Assembly (NCBI GenBank): GCA_963791885.1
Contig: CAWBUL010000006.1
Span: forward strand, 1,488,001-1,552,000
Direction: 5' to 3'
Source: CAVSUZ01 sp963791885
GTDB lineage: Bacteria; Pseudomonadota; Alphaproteobacteria; Acetobacterales; Acetobacteraceae
Length of the DNA stretch: 64,000 bases
This document shows positions 17,902-26,443 of the stretch, in pieces (the first letter of the stretch is position 1; each line of letters opens with the position of its first letter). A program made the position numbers and the translations under genes. The notes beneath the pieces were generated by a model. That model did not search any database. It worked only from the letters and a program-made list of their open reading frames with translations, and was not told the DNA's origin.

Positions 17902-18294
17902 TCACCCCCCTGACCAGCGCATGATGATCCCGACGAGAGATCCGATGAACAGCAGAATGCATGCAGTCGATTGAATGAAGAACCCCGGCAGGCGCTTCTC
18001 CACAGCCCTGCTGTATCCGATGAAATACAAAACACGCCCGCCAATCCAGATCAGCCCCAGCGCGGCGGCAGCCTTATCATTCAGGTAAACCGCACAAAGC
18101 CACAGCGGTGCCAAAAAGGTCGGCATCCATTCCAACGTGTTCATATGCACACGAAAGACGCGCTCGAATTCCAGATTGCCGGTCGTCGCCGAGAGTTTCA
18201 CATCGAACCTCCCGCGCGCCACTGCAACACGCGTCGCGAGAAAGAAATAGAACGCCACGGCAAGCAACGTGACGATCGCAGTATGGTACGGCAT
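17902..18294 (-). CDS. MAPEG-family small membrane protein
   Basis: 130 residues with about four hydrophobic helices: residues 5-25 (IVTLLAVAFYFFLATRVAVA), 55-72, 75-95 and 105-125. The segment FERVFRVHMNTLEWMPTFLAPLWL carries the typical MAPEG pattern with conserved RxxxNTLE and a following Trp-rich helix. Eukaryotic MAPEG members use glutathione; bacterial ones are mostly uncharacterised inner-membrane proteins. It is a monocistronic gene between DUF1398 and a repeat cluster that begins 12 bp before its start. Confidence 0.82.
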   Translation of the reverse strand: MPYHTAIVTLLAVAFYFFLATRVAVARGRFDVKLSATTGNLEFERVFRVHMNTLEWMPTFLAPLWLCAVYLNDKAAAALGLIWIGGRVLYFIGYSRAVEKRLPGFFIQSTACILLFIGSLVGIIMRWSGG

Positions 18295-18305
18295 GGCAGG
18301 ATATT

Positions 18306-18352
18306 AGAGCAGATCGCGCCTGACTGGAGCCGCTTGCGGTTCCAGGAGCGCG
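18306..18352. repeat. Dispersed palindromic intergenic repeat, copy B1
   Basis: Begins AGAGCAGATCGCGCCTGACT like copy A at 4063; an inner hairpin pairs around the GGAGCCGC / GCGGTTCC segment. First of three adjacent elements upstream of the MAPEG gene. Confidence 0.7.
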
Positions 18353-18377
18353 TCAAGCTGATCGTGAACGAGGCATT

Positions 18378-18427
18378 AGAGCGAGATCGCGCGAGGCGGA
18401 TGCGTCGGAGCGCGTGAAACTCGCTCT
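18378..18427. repeat. Dispersed palindromic intergenic repeat, copy B2
   Basis: Starts AGAGCGAGATCGCGCGAGGC and closes with CTCGCTCT, so the outer arms pair. Nearly the same as B3 and copy C at 41231. Confidence 0.75.
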
Positions 18428-18439
18428 GGAACTGCCGCC

Positions 18440-18489
18440 GAGCGAGATCGCGCGAGGCGGATACGTCGGAGCGCGTGAATCTCGGTCTG
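18440..18489. repeat. Dispersed palindromic intergenic repeat, copy B3
   Basis: GAGCGAGATCGCGCGAGGC through GCGCGTGAATCTCGGTCT. One mismatch in the closing arm compared with copy C. B2 and B3 are in the same orientation 12 bp apart. Confidence 0.75.
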
Positions 18490-18879
18490 GCAAAGGATTT
18501 AGTGCGTTTCGGACTGACTGTCGTCAGCCCAAACCGCTCTCACCCAATCAGCCTCAAAGGCATCGGCCCGGCCGCCGGATCGTACTGCCACTCGACGGCA
18601 ATGTCCCAAGAACGCACCGATCGCGGATGCGGCTCCCGAACCAGGAAGCATCCCCAGCCGCACGCTCGCGGCACCCTGAGCATGCCGTTCACAAGGCCGC
18701 GGTTATTGCCTCTAGCGCGGCGCGGGATCGCGGACGTTTACCCGGAACCACGTGTCGGATCGCAGCTCCTCGCCGATCCGTGATTTCGTAAAGCTCCGCT
18801 GTCACCCCCTTGCGGCATCTCAACCGCTTGGGGGTGATTCGCGACCGCCGAAGCCAACTAGCCCTGAATGGCGGCTACT
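18490..18879. other. Gap of about 390 bp without a confident gene; possible tiny overlapping minus-strand ORFs
   Basis: Two small minus-strand frames are worth noting: 18689-18805 (38 codons from GTG, containing AELYEITDRRGAAIR) and 18540-18692 (50 codons from GTG, containing SWDIAVEWQYDPAAG). They overlap in a GTGA, the same coupling seen between real genes here, but third-position GC is weak in the first. They could also be one decayed gene split by a frameshift. No RNA gene or terminator was seen. Confidence 0.25.
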
Positions 18880-19077
18880 CTAGCCTCGTGCTGGCGGAAC
18901 CGGAGCAGGAGGCGGAGGCGGCGGAGGCGGCGGCGGGGCCGCTTCGACCGGCGCCGGCGGCGGCGGAGGCGGCGGCTGAGAACACGCCCCCAGGAGCGCC
19001 AGGGGAAGGACGACGGCCACTATTGCTGCACCACGCAACAGTCTGTGACGAGCCACTTCGTCGGAAACGGCGAACAT
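18880..19077 (-). CDS. Small proline-rich lipoprotein
   Basis: 65 residues from the ATG at 19077, picked because AAAGGAG sits just upstream. It has a short basic start (SDEVARHRLLRG), a hydrophobic stretch and a lipobox ending LGAC, so it should be lipidated on Cys. Most of the mature part is two runs of prolines separated by APVEA. It is probably anchored in the membrane facing the periplasm. No family is recognised; low-complexity proline tails of this kind occur in cell-envelope spacers. It is divergent from the L,D-transpeptidase gene, with 177 bp between the starts, and a shared envelope role is only a guess. Confidence 0.62.
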   Translation of the reverse strand: MFAVSDEVARHRLLRGAAIVAVVLPLALLGACSQPPPPPPPAPVEAAPPPPPPPPPPAPVPPARG

Positions 19078-19254
19078 CCGTTGCTCCTTTACTGGGTTGC
19101 ACATAGCCAAGGCGAACTTTAAGGGTAATTCGCGTCAAAGAGTCAAACTCGCGGTTACGTGGGTCGGCAAGGTCGAGGAGTGGCACGAGTGCGCGCGCCG
19201 TGGTGTAAGGTCGGCCTTGATCACCCAAAGTCATTGACCTCCGCTCCGGCTCAG

Positions 19255-20700
19255 ATGTCCCGACGCGCCGTTATTGCGGCTGCCACGAGCATGCTCGCCG
19301 CGGGATGTGCGTTAGCCGCGTGCAGCTCGGATCCGGAGCCGGTCGCAGTCCTTGCGGATCCGGAGCCAGATGCAGTCGGTGCGGATCCGAAGCCCGAAAC
19401 CGCCCCCGTGCTGGCGCTGCATGCCGACACCGAGATCGGCAATCTGCTCGACAGCGGGCCTGACCTGGTCGTCGCCGGTGAACGGGTGAATGTCGGGCTG
19501 CTGAAGCGCTTCTACGCCCGCCATGGCTTCGAGCCGGTCTGGGCGACCCGGCAAGCACCGGCGAATTCACTGATGAATGCCGTGTTGCGCGCGGGCGATC
19601 AGGGTCTCGAGCCTGATTTGTTCCATTCCGACCTGCTGCAGCACATAGTGGTACTTTCGCCGCTCGACCGAGAATTATTACTGTCGGACGCTTTCCTGTC
19701 GTACGCTGACGCGCTGGCTCGCGGCGCTGTGCCGGTTGAGCGCCGAAGAGATGACGAAACTCTGACGCCTGAGCCGATCGATGTGACTGCCGTGCTCGAT
19801 GCCGCTATCGACAACCCCGATCCGGGGGCAACGATCGAGGCGCTCGCGCCGGCGACGCCGACCTATCGGGCGCTGCGCCAGGCCTTGCAGAAATATCGCT
19901 CGGCCGCCTCAGCCGGCGACAAGGCCGCGATGAACCGCGTACGCACCATCGAGGTAAACCTTGAGCGTCAACGCTGGCTGCCGCGGCCGCTGCCGGCGGA
20001 CCGCGCCTGGGTCAACGTTGCCGACGAACGACTGGTACTGTATCGCGCCGATCAACCGGTTTTCTCGACGCGGATCGTTGTCGGCGAGGATATCCAGCGC
20101 AATCAGAGCCCGGAATTTCGCGCCACGATTGACGCAAGTTTTTTCAACCCGCCATGGGTCATCCCGAGCGATATCGTCGCCCGGGAGATCTTGCCGAAGA
20201 TCAGTCGCGACCCGGATTACCTGACCCGGAATAACATGGTGATGCTGGCAGGTGGCGAAGCCGAGCAACTGCCGGGACCCGACGCGGGGCTCGGACTGAT
20301 CATGTTCGACATGCCGAACCGGTTCGACGTTTACCTGCACGACACACCGGACAGGTATATCTTCAACCGCGACAACCGTCGCATCAGCCATGGATGCATC
20401 CGGGTACAGGATCCGCGCGAATTGGCCGCCCTGCTCCTGCAAGAACCGATCGATGTGATCAATCAAGGGATCGCCCAAGGGATTGTCACGGGCAGCACCA
20501 CACAGCACAACCTGCCGACGCCGGTGCCTGTGTTCGTGGTCTACCAGACCGCATTTGTAGATACCGACGGGACCTTGCAATTTCGCCCGGATTTCTACAA
20601 GCGCGACGCGGGGATCTGGCAGCAGTTGCAGAGACGCCCTCAAGGGCGAGATCCCGCGGCGCTGGCCGATAATCGCCCGACATCGCCCCGGTCCTTCTAA
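19255..20700 (+). CDS. L,D-transpeptidase (YkuD domain, YcbB/LdtD-like)
   Basis: 481 residues. The start at 19255 begins a lipoprotein-type signal (MSRRAVIAAATSMLAAGC, with a second Cys in LAAC). Residues about 25-50 are a short degenerate repeat of DPEP/DPKP units. The middle fits the peptidoglycan-binding region seen before YkuD domains (LLKRFYARHGFEPVW). The YkuD domain holds YLHDTPD with His362 and SHGCIRV with His379 and catalytic Cys381. Such enzymes make 3-3 cross-links or attach proteins to peptidoglycan in the periplasm. The gene stands alone, divergent from the small lipoprotein. Confidence 0.88.
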   Translation: MSRRAVIAAATSMLAAGCALAACSSDPEPVAVLADPEPDAVGADPKPETAPVLALHADTEIGNLLDSGPDLVVAGERVNVGLLKRFYARHGFEPVWATRQAPANSLMNAVLRAGDQGLEPDLFHSDLLQHIVVLSPLDRELLLSDAFLSYADALARGAVPVERRRDDETLTPEPIDVTAVLDAAIDNPDPGATIEALAPATPTYRALRQALQKYRSAASAGDKAAMNRVRTIEVNLERQRWLPRPLPADRAWVNVADERLVLYRADQPVFSTRIVVGEDIQRNQSPEFRATIDASFFNPPWVIPSDIVAREILPKISRDPDYLTRNNMVMLAGGEAEQLPGPDAGLGLIMFDMPNRFDVYLHDTPDRYIFNRDNRRISHGCIRVQDPRELAALLLQEPIDVINQGIAQGIVTGSTTQHNLPTPVPVFVVYQTAFVDTDGTLQFRPDFYKRDAGIWQQLQRRPQGRDPAALADNRPTSPRSF

Positions 20701-20976
20701 AGCGCGATCGCTTCAGGCTGCATTGTGACTGGTGTTATCCGGCTCCCACCTCGGACCGGCCGCCATTTCTTCACACGCTTGTCAACTAACCCTAAAAGTC
20801 TGCTTCACTAACGCCACATGACCCTGATGCGCCAGCGCTCCAACCCTCCTACCGCGGAGCTGGAACGGCTGATCCAGCCGGCTAACGACCTGCCGTTGTC
20901 TCATTCAGCGATCTCAGGACCCGAAAACACAAAACTGAGACACCGCCGAGACAAATCATGCCCTTCGGCCTCCTTC
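20701..20976. other. Intergenic gap before the IS element
   Basis: 276 bp. An open frame from 20818 has no recognisable domain. The A-rich stretch near 20930-20955 (AAAACTGAGA then CCGAGACA) resembles a stretch at 58568-58591 inside the hypothetical gene at 58009, so it may be a remnant of a related gene. Otherwise nothing is seen. Confidence 0.35.
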
Positions 20977-20982
20977 CTTAGG
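20977..20982. repeat. Target-site duplication, left (CTTAGG)
   Basis: CTTAGG directly precedes the left terminal repeat TGTTTGGTCCCGG and recurs at 21999-22004 directly after the right end. Confidence 0.85.
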
Positions 20983-21998
20983 TGTTTGGTCCCGGAGAGT
21001 CGTGACGCTAACCTGACCCGAGAGGGAGAGGAGGCGCTATGGCAGGCAGTCTTCACGGCTCAGCCCGAACGACGCCGCGAGTTCGAGCCGAGCTCCAAGC
21101 GTCGAAAGAGACGAGCGGCGCCTTGGCCAAGCACTATGGTCTGAGCCGCAACACGGTTGCCAAGTGGCGGGCCCGGGCTACCACCGATGACGCTCCGATG
21201 GGGCCGCGCGCCCCTCACAGCACTGTCCTGACCGCGGTCGAGGAAGCCATGATCGTGGAGTTCCGACGGCGCACCCTGCTGGCGCTCGACGACGTGCTCG
21301 GATGCCTACGTGACAGCATCCCCAAGCTCACCCGATCCAGCCTGCATCGCTGCCTGGAGCGCCATGGCATCTCCCGGCCGAGAACCCAGATCACGCATCC
21401 AAGCGGGGCAAGTTCGCCGAGGCGGCCATTGGCTACGTCCACATCGACATCTGCGAGCTGCGCTTGGCCGAGGGCAAGCTCAACATGTTCCTCGCCATCG
21501 ACCGGGTCTCGAAGTTCACCTACGTCGAGTTCCGCGACGCCGCCGGCAAGATGAACGGCGCCGATTTCCTGCGCGGCGCGGTCAACGCATTCCCGTATGC
21601 AATCCACACCGTGCTGACCGACAACGGCATGGCGTTCGCCGATCTGCCAAAGAACCGCAACGGGCCGACCAGGCGATATCTCGGCCCCCACATTTTCGAT
21701 CGCGTCTGCAATGAGAACGGCATCAAGCACAAGCTCACCAAGCCGTATCACCCTTGGACGAACGGTCAGGCAGAACGCATGAACCGAACCGTCAAAGAGG
21801 CGACCATTAAGGCGTTCCATTATTCCGATCTGGAAAGCCTCAAAGCCCACGTCCTCACCTTCGTGTCGGCCTATAACTTTGCCAAGCATCTCAAGGCGCT
21901 CAGGTGGAAGACCCCGTTCGAAGCCGTCTGCCACGCCTGGACGACAACACCAGAAATCTTCAAACTCAACCCGCGTCACCTCATCCCGGGACCAAACA
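20983..21998 (+). mobile_element. IS481-family insertion sequence, 1,016 bp
   Basis: The ends are inverted repeats: TGTTTGGTCCCGG on the left and CCGGGACCAAACA on the right, with looser pairing continuing inward to a shared GTGACG. The 6-bp direct repeat CTTAGG flanks both ends. It contains one transposase gene with an N-terminal helix-turn-helix and an integrase-type catalytic domain, the layout of IS481. It landed between the L,D-transpeptidase gene and fumC, in a gap, and is 117 bp upstream of fumC. The intact target duplication points to a fairly recent insertion, although the transposase has a frameshift. Confidence 0.9.
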
Positions 21999-22003
21999 CT
22001 TAG
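21039..22003 (+). pseudogene. IS481-family transposase with a 1-nt frameshift
   Basis: The N-terminal frame (21039 onward) contains a helix-turn-helix, SGALAKHYGLSRNTVAKWR, and the RSSLHRCLERHGISRP linker. Near 21378 the frame must move back one base: the next frame reads ENPDHASKRGKFAEAA, then GYVHIDICELRLAEGKL and the DDE-type core (FLAIDRVSKFTYVEF; LTDNGMAF; YHPWTNGQAERMNRTVKEA, with the Asp, Asp and Glu of the triad). Without the shift the protein ends in a nonsense tail. A programmed -1 shift is possible but IS481 transposases are normally one frame, so a deletion or an error is more likely. The stop codon TAG lies in the duplicated target, outside the IS end. Confidence 0.85.
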
Positions 22004-22004
22004 G
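21999..22004. repeat. Target-site duplication, right (CTTAGG)
   Basis: Directly follows the right terminal repeat CCGGGACCAAACA and matches 20977-20982. Its TAG provides the transposase stop codon. Confidence 0.85.
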
Positions 22005-22120
22005 ACCGTCGCCGCATCGCCCCAGACCCGTTATCCTCTTGGCGATCCTCTGCGCATACGCTCCGCTGAAGCAGACGCACCCGCGGGGCCGAGCCGTCCC
22101 CCAAAGCCGGAGACACCCGC

Positions 22121-23521
22121 ATGCCCGATTTCCGCACCGAAACCGACAGCCTCGGCGAGGTCAAAGTCCCCGCCGACAAACTCTGGGGCGCGCAGACCCA
22201 GCGATCACTCGAACATTTCAGCATCGGGCAAGACCTCATCCCGCGGGAGATGATCACGGCGTACGCAATCCTGAAAAAAGCGGCCGCGAACGTTAACCAC
22301 GCCAGCAAGCGCCTCGACGACAAAGCCCACGACCTGATCGTGAAGGTCGCCGACGAGATCCTCGCCGGCCAGCATCACGACATGTTCCCCCTCCATGTCT
22401 GGATGACCGGCAGCGGCACCCAGTTCAACATGAACGTCAACGAGGTGTTCTCGAACCGCGCCTCACAGCTCGCTGGCACCGCTCTCGGCAGCAAGACGCC
22501 CGTTCATCCGAACGATCACGTCAACATGTCGCAGTCGTCCAATGACAGCTTCCCTTCCGCCATGTGCATTGCGGCAGCAATCGGCACCGCCCGGCGCCTG
22601 ATTCCGTCCGTCACGCAACTTCGCGATGCCATCGCAGCCAAAGCCGAGGAATGGAAGGATATTATTAAGATCGGCCGTACCCACATGCAGGACGCGACGC
22701 CGATCACGCTCGGCCAGGAGTGGTCGGGCTATGCCGGCATGCTGTCCGACGATATCGAGCGCCTTAACGACAGCCTCAAAGGTGTTTATCGCCTCGCCCT
22801 CGGCGGCACCGCCGTCGGCACCGGCATCAACGCCGCCCCCGGCTTCGCTGAAGCCGTCGCCGCCGAAATCGCCAGGCTATCCGGCTTGCCCTTCGTCACC
22901 GCGCCCAACAAATTCACGGTGCAAGGCGCGCACGATGCCCTGGTGCAGCTTTCTGGCACGATGCGCACCCTCGCCGTCTCGCTTTACAAAATCGCCAACG
23001 ACATCCGCCTGATGTCCTGCGGCCCGCGCGCCGGATTCGCCGAACTGATCATCCCGGAAAACGAACCCGGATCCTCCATCATGCCCGGCAAGGTGAACCC
23101 CACCCAGGCCGAGGCCCTGACCATGATCGCCGTTCAGGTGATGGGCAACGACGTCGCGGTCGGCTTCGGCGGTGCCGGCGGGTATCTCGAGATGAACGTG
23201 TACAAGCCGCTGATGATCTACAACATCACTCACTCCATCACGATCCTCACGGACGGCTGCGCCAACTTCCGCAAATTCCTCGTCGAAGGCACCCGCCCCA
23301 ACACCAAGAAGATCCAGGAATATGTCGAGCGTTCGCTGATGCTCGTCACCGCGCTCTCACCCGTTGTCGGCTACGACAAGGCATCGAAGATCGCGCACTA
23401 CGCCGACGACCACGACCTCACGCTACGTGAAGCCGCACTCAAACTCGGCTTTGTCAGCGCCGAGGAGTTCGATCGTGTCGTCGATCCCATCAAAATGGTC
23501 CACCCCTACGTCGCGAGCTGA
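22121..23521 (+). CDS. fumC: Class II fumarate hydratase
   Basis: 466 residues, the standard length. It catalyses fumarate to malate in the TCA cycle in the cytoplasm. The N-terminus TETDSLGEVKVPADKLWGAQTQR and the signature GSSIMPGKVNPTQ (residues 317-329) are diagnostic of FumC and separate it from aspartase by the surrounding sequence (HPNDHVNMSQSSND; TGSGTQFNMNVNEV). The malic enzyme gene follows after 26 bp on the same strand, giving a fumarate-malate-pyruvate unit. The IS481 insertion ends 117 bp upstream and could affect its promoter. Confidence 0.96.
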   Translation: MPDFRTETDSLGEVKVPADKLWGAQTQRSLEHFSIGQDLIPREMITAYAILKKAAANVNHASKRLDDKAHDLIVKVADEILAGQHHDMFPLHVWMTGSGTQFNMNVNEVFSNRASQLAGTALGSKTPVHPNDHVNMSQSSNDSFPSAMCIAAAIGTARRLIPSVTQLRDAIAAKAEEWKDIIKIGRTHMQDATPITLGQEWSGYAGMLSDDIERLNDSLKGVYRLALGGTAVGTGINAAPGFAEAVAAEIARLSGLPFVTAPNKFTVQGAHDALVQLSGTMRTLAVSLYKIANDIRLMSCGPRAGFAELIIPENEPGSSIMPGKVNPTQAEALTMIAVQVMGNDVAVGFGGAGGYLEMNVYKPLMIYNITHSITILTDGCANFRKFLVEGTRPNTKKIQEYVERSLMLVTALSPVVGYDKASKIAHYADDHDLTLREAALKLGFVSAEEFDRVVDPIKMVHPYVAS

Positions 23522-23547
23522 CGCTCACCTCAAAGGAGACGTCATCA

Positions 23548-25173
23548 ATGCCCAAACCCACCCTCTCCGGCGCGCTCCTGCTGCGCGATCCGCGCGAGAA
23601 CCGCGGCACCGCCTTCACCACCGCCGAACGCCGGTCCCTCAAGATTGAAGGCATGCTTCCCCCCGTGCCTGCTACGCTGGAGATCCAGGTCTCTCGCGTC
23701 CGCGCCCAGCTCGAAATAGCCGACACCGACCTGCTCAGATACCTCCTGCTCAGCGATCTTCAGACGCGGAATGAGGTACTGTTCTACGCCGTGCTGATGT
23801 CCGACCCCGCCAAATTCATGCCGCTGGTCTATACGCCCACGGTCGGCGAAGCCTGCCAAAAGTTCGACCATATCTTCCACTCCGCTCGCGGGATGTACAT
23901 TCCCATCACCGCGAAGGGCCGTGTGCGGGAGGTTCTCTCAAACTGGCCGGGAAAAGACGTTCGCTTCATTGTCGTGACCGACGGGGAACGCATCCTCGGC
24001 CTCGGCGATCTCGGCGTCGGCGGCATGGGCATCCCGATCGGCAAACTCTCACTCTACACCGCCTGCGCCGGCGTTCCCCCGCAATACACCCTGCCCATCA
24101 CCCTCGACGTCGGCACCGAAAACCACGTGCTGCTCGAAGATCCGATTTATCGCGGCCTGCGCCAGAATCGCGTGCGCGGGGCCGAGTACCACGCCTTCAT
24201 CGACGAATTCGTCGATGCGGTTGAGTCGCTCTTCCCGAAATGCTGTCTGCAATGGGAAGATTTCGCGAACTTCAATGCCGAGCCGATCCTGGAGCGTTGG
24301 CGCGATCGCATCTGCACCTATAACGATGATATCCAGGGCACTGCCGCGGTCGCGGTCGGCGGCATTCTCGCCGCGCTGCGCATCACCAGGCAGAAACTGA
24401 CCGATCAGCGCTTCCTGTTTCTCGGTGGCGGCTCGGCCGCGACCGGCATCGCCGAACTCATCAGCGAAGCCATGGTCGGCGAAGGCCTGCCGATCGAACA
24501 GGCGCGCGGACGCAATTGGCTCTACGACATCAACGGCCTGATGACGACCGACCGCACCGATCTCGCCGCATTCCAGAAGCCCTTCGCCCACCCACACCCC
24601 AAAGTCGGATCTTTCGTTGAGGCAATCGAGGCGCTGAAGCCCACCGGCATCATCGGCGTCAGCACTGTCCCGAAGCTGTTCAACCGTGCAGTCATCGAGG
24701 CGATGTCGCGCATCAACGAACGCCCGATTATCTTTCCTTATTCCAATCCCACATCGCGCTCGGAATGCACCGCCGAGGAGGCCTATACCTGGACCAAGGG
24801 CAAAGCCGTGTTCGCCAGCGGCAGCCCGTTCCCGCCTGTGGAGATCGACGGAAAGAAGTTCGTCCCCGGCCAGGGCAACAACGTCTACATCTTTCCTGCC
24901 ATGGGCATGGCCGTGTACGCCACGGAAGCAAAACGCGTGACGCAGGAGATGTTCATCGTCGCCGCCCGTGCACTTGCCGAACAGGTCACGGAGGCGAACC
25001 TGGCCATGGGCCTGATCTATCCGCCGACCAGCGACATGCTGAATGTATCGCTGAAAACGGCGGCGAAGATCGCCGAATGCATCTTCGACCACGATCTCGC
25101 CGGCATTCCCCGTCCCGACAATATCGCGGCCCATATCGACGCCCTGGCCTACAAGCCCGTCTACGCGGACTGA
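23548..25173 (+). CDS. NAD-dependent malic enzyme (oxaloacetate-decarboxylating malate dehydrogenase)
   Basis: 541 residues, the long SfcA/MaeA type. It converts malate to pyruvate and CO2 with reduction of NAD(P). Landmarks are RNRGTAFTTAERRSL close to the start, LVYTPTVGEACQ, the metal-site region WEDFANFNAEPILERWRD with TYNDDIQGTAAVAVGG, and the nucleotide-binding FLGGGSAATGIAELI near residue 290. SNPTSRSECTAEEAY is the conserved C-terminal motif. A ribosome site (AAAGGAGA) precedes the start. It follows fumC and is 4 bp from the ThrE-type exporter. NAD rather than NADP preference is a family-level guess. Confidence 0.93.
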   Translation: MPKPTLSGALLLRDPRENRGTAFTTAERRSLKIEGMLPPVPATLEIQVSRVRAQLEIADTDLLRYLLLSDLQTRNEVLFYAVLMSDPAKFMPLVYTPTVGEACQKFDHIFHSARGMYIPITAKGRVREVLSNWPGKDVRFIVVTDGERILGLGDLGVGGMGIPIGKLSLYTACAGVPPQYTLPITLDVGTENHVLLEDPIYRGLRQNRVRGAEYHAFIDEFVDAVESLFPKCCLQWEDFANFNAEPILERWRDRICTYNDDIQGTAAVAVGGILAALRITRQKLTDQRFLFLGGGSAATGIAELISEAMVGEGLPIEQARGRNWLYDINGLMTTDRTDLAAFQKPFAHPHPKVGSFVEAIEALKPTGIIGVSTVPKLFNRAVIEAMSRINERPIIFPYSNPTSRSECTAEEAYTWTKGKAVFASGSPFPPVEIDGKKFVPGQGNNVYIFPAMGMAVYATEAKRVTQEMFIVAARALAEQVTEANLAMGLIYPPTSDMLNVSLKTAAKIAECIFDHDLAGIPRPDNIAAHIDALAYKPVYAD

Positions 25174-25177
25174 CATC

Positions 25178-26443
25178 GTGGCACATGACGCCGGCGGCGT
25201 CCCAATCGACACCGTCGCGCATATCGCCCTGCAGCTCGGTCGTCTGCTGCTGCAGAACGGCTCCGACACCGACAACGTCGGTGCCGATATAAGGCGCCTC
25301 GTCGCCGCCTTCGGCTGCGAGGCCAACCTTCTCGTCACCTACGAGGCGTTGATCGTCACCATCGACTCGCATGGTGTCTTCCGCACCAAGATCGGCCACC
25401 GCGTCCCCGGCATGAATGTCGGCATGGGCATGCTGCATGCACTCGACCGGCTTTTGACCCGCGTCGAATCAGGCCTGTCGCTCGACCAAATTCAGGCCGA
25501 ACTCGACCGCATCGAGCATGCCCCGCCCACCTATCCGCACTGGCTCGTCATTGCCGGGATGGCACTCACCGCCGCCAGCCTCAGCCGGTTGTTCGTCGGC
25601 GATTGGGGCGCGTTCCTTATTACCGCCGTTGCCGGTGGCGCGCAGACCTGGTTCCGCCTGAAACTGGCTGCCCGCCCACTCAGCCCGATCCTGATCACCT
25701 TCGCCGCCACCCTGCTCGGCGGCACCGTTGGCGGCTTCGGCGCCGCCCTCGGCCTCACCGCCACCAGTACGCTGTGTATCGTCGTGCCCGGCATGATCCT
25801 CGTGCCCGGCGTGCCCCTGATCAACGGCGTCAGGGACCTTATCGGCGGCCACGCAACCCTCGGCGTCAGCCGCCTCGGCTTCGCCTCCGCCATCATCGTC
25901 GCGATCGCGACAGGCTTGTTTGCCGCCACGCTGATTACCGGTGTGCACGTCCCCATCGCCGGCGCCACGCGGGTCATCAGCGTGCCGCAGGACGCGCTGT
26001 TCTCCGCCCTCGCCGCCGCGGGCTTCGCCATTCTGTTTTCCGTGCCGGCGCGCCTCGCCTGGGCCTGCATGCTCTGCGGCGTCGTCAGCCACACGCTGCG
26101 CACGGTGCTCTTCGATCTTGGCATCGATCTCGCCAGCGGCTCGTTGCTCGGCGCATTGGCCGCGGGTCTGCTCGCCCAGTTCCTTGGCACCCGCTACCGT
26201 ATGCCCGCCGTTATCTTCGCCTTTCCCGGCGTTGTCGCCATGATCCCGGGAGTCTTCGCCTTCCGCGCCGCGTTCGGCCTCGTCGCCATCTCCCACGGCG
26301 ATGCAAGCCTCAGTCTGATCTCGGCCACCTTGTCGCTTGCCGCGCTGGTGGCCCTCATGGTCGGCGGCATAGCCGTCGGCGTCGCGGTTCCGAAACTGCT
26401 TATACCTGCTCGGATTTCAGTGCCGGCAGCTCATCGACCGTGA
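25178..26443 (+). CDS. Threonine/serine exporter (ThrE family)
   Basis: 421 residues, GTG start 4 bp after the malic enzyme stop. The N-terminal ~120 residues are soluble (LQLGRLLLQNGSDTDNVGADIRRL), as in the conserved ThrE cytoplasmic domain; the rest has about ten hydrophobic helices in two halves, corresponding to the ThrE and ThrE_2 parts fused in one protein. Members export threonine, serine or small acids from the cytoplasm. The close spacing with fumC and malic enzyme suggests a shared transcript, perhaps with an organic-acid role (inference). The 3' end overlaps the convergent MFS gene by 44 bp. Confidence 0.86.
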   Translation: MAHDAGGVPIDTVAHIALQLGRLLLQNGSDTDNVGADIRRLVAAFGCEANLLVTYEALIVTIDSHGVFRTKIGHRVPGMNVGMGMLHALDRLLTRVESGLSLDQIQAELDRIEHAPPTYPHWLVIAGMALTAASLSRLFVGDWGAFLITAVAGGAQTWFRLKLAARPLSPILITFAATLLGGTVGGFGAALGLTATSTLCIVVPGMILVPGVPLINGVRDLIGGHATLGVSRLGFASAIIVAIATGLFAATLITGVHVPIAGATRVISVPQDALFSALAAAGFAILFSVPARLAWACMLCGVVSHTLRTVLFDLGIDLASGSLLGALAAGLLAQFLGTRYRMPAVIFAFPGVVAMIPGVFAFRAAFGLVAISHGDASLSLISATLSLAALVALMVGGIAVGVAVPKLLIPARISVPAAHRP

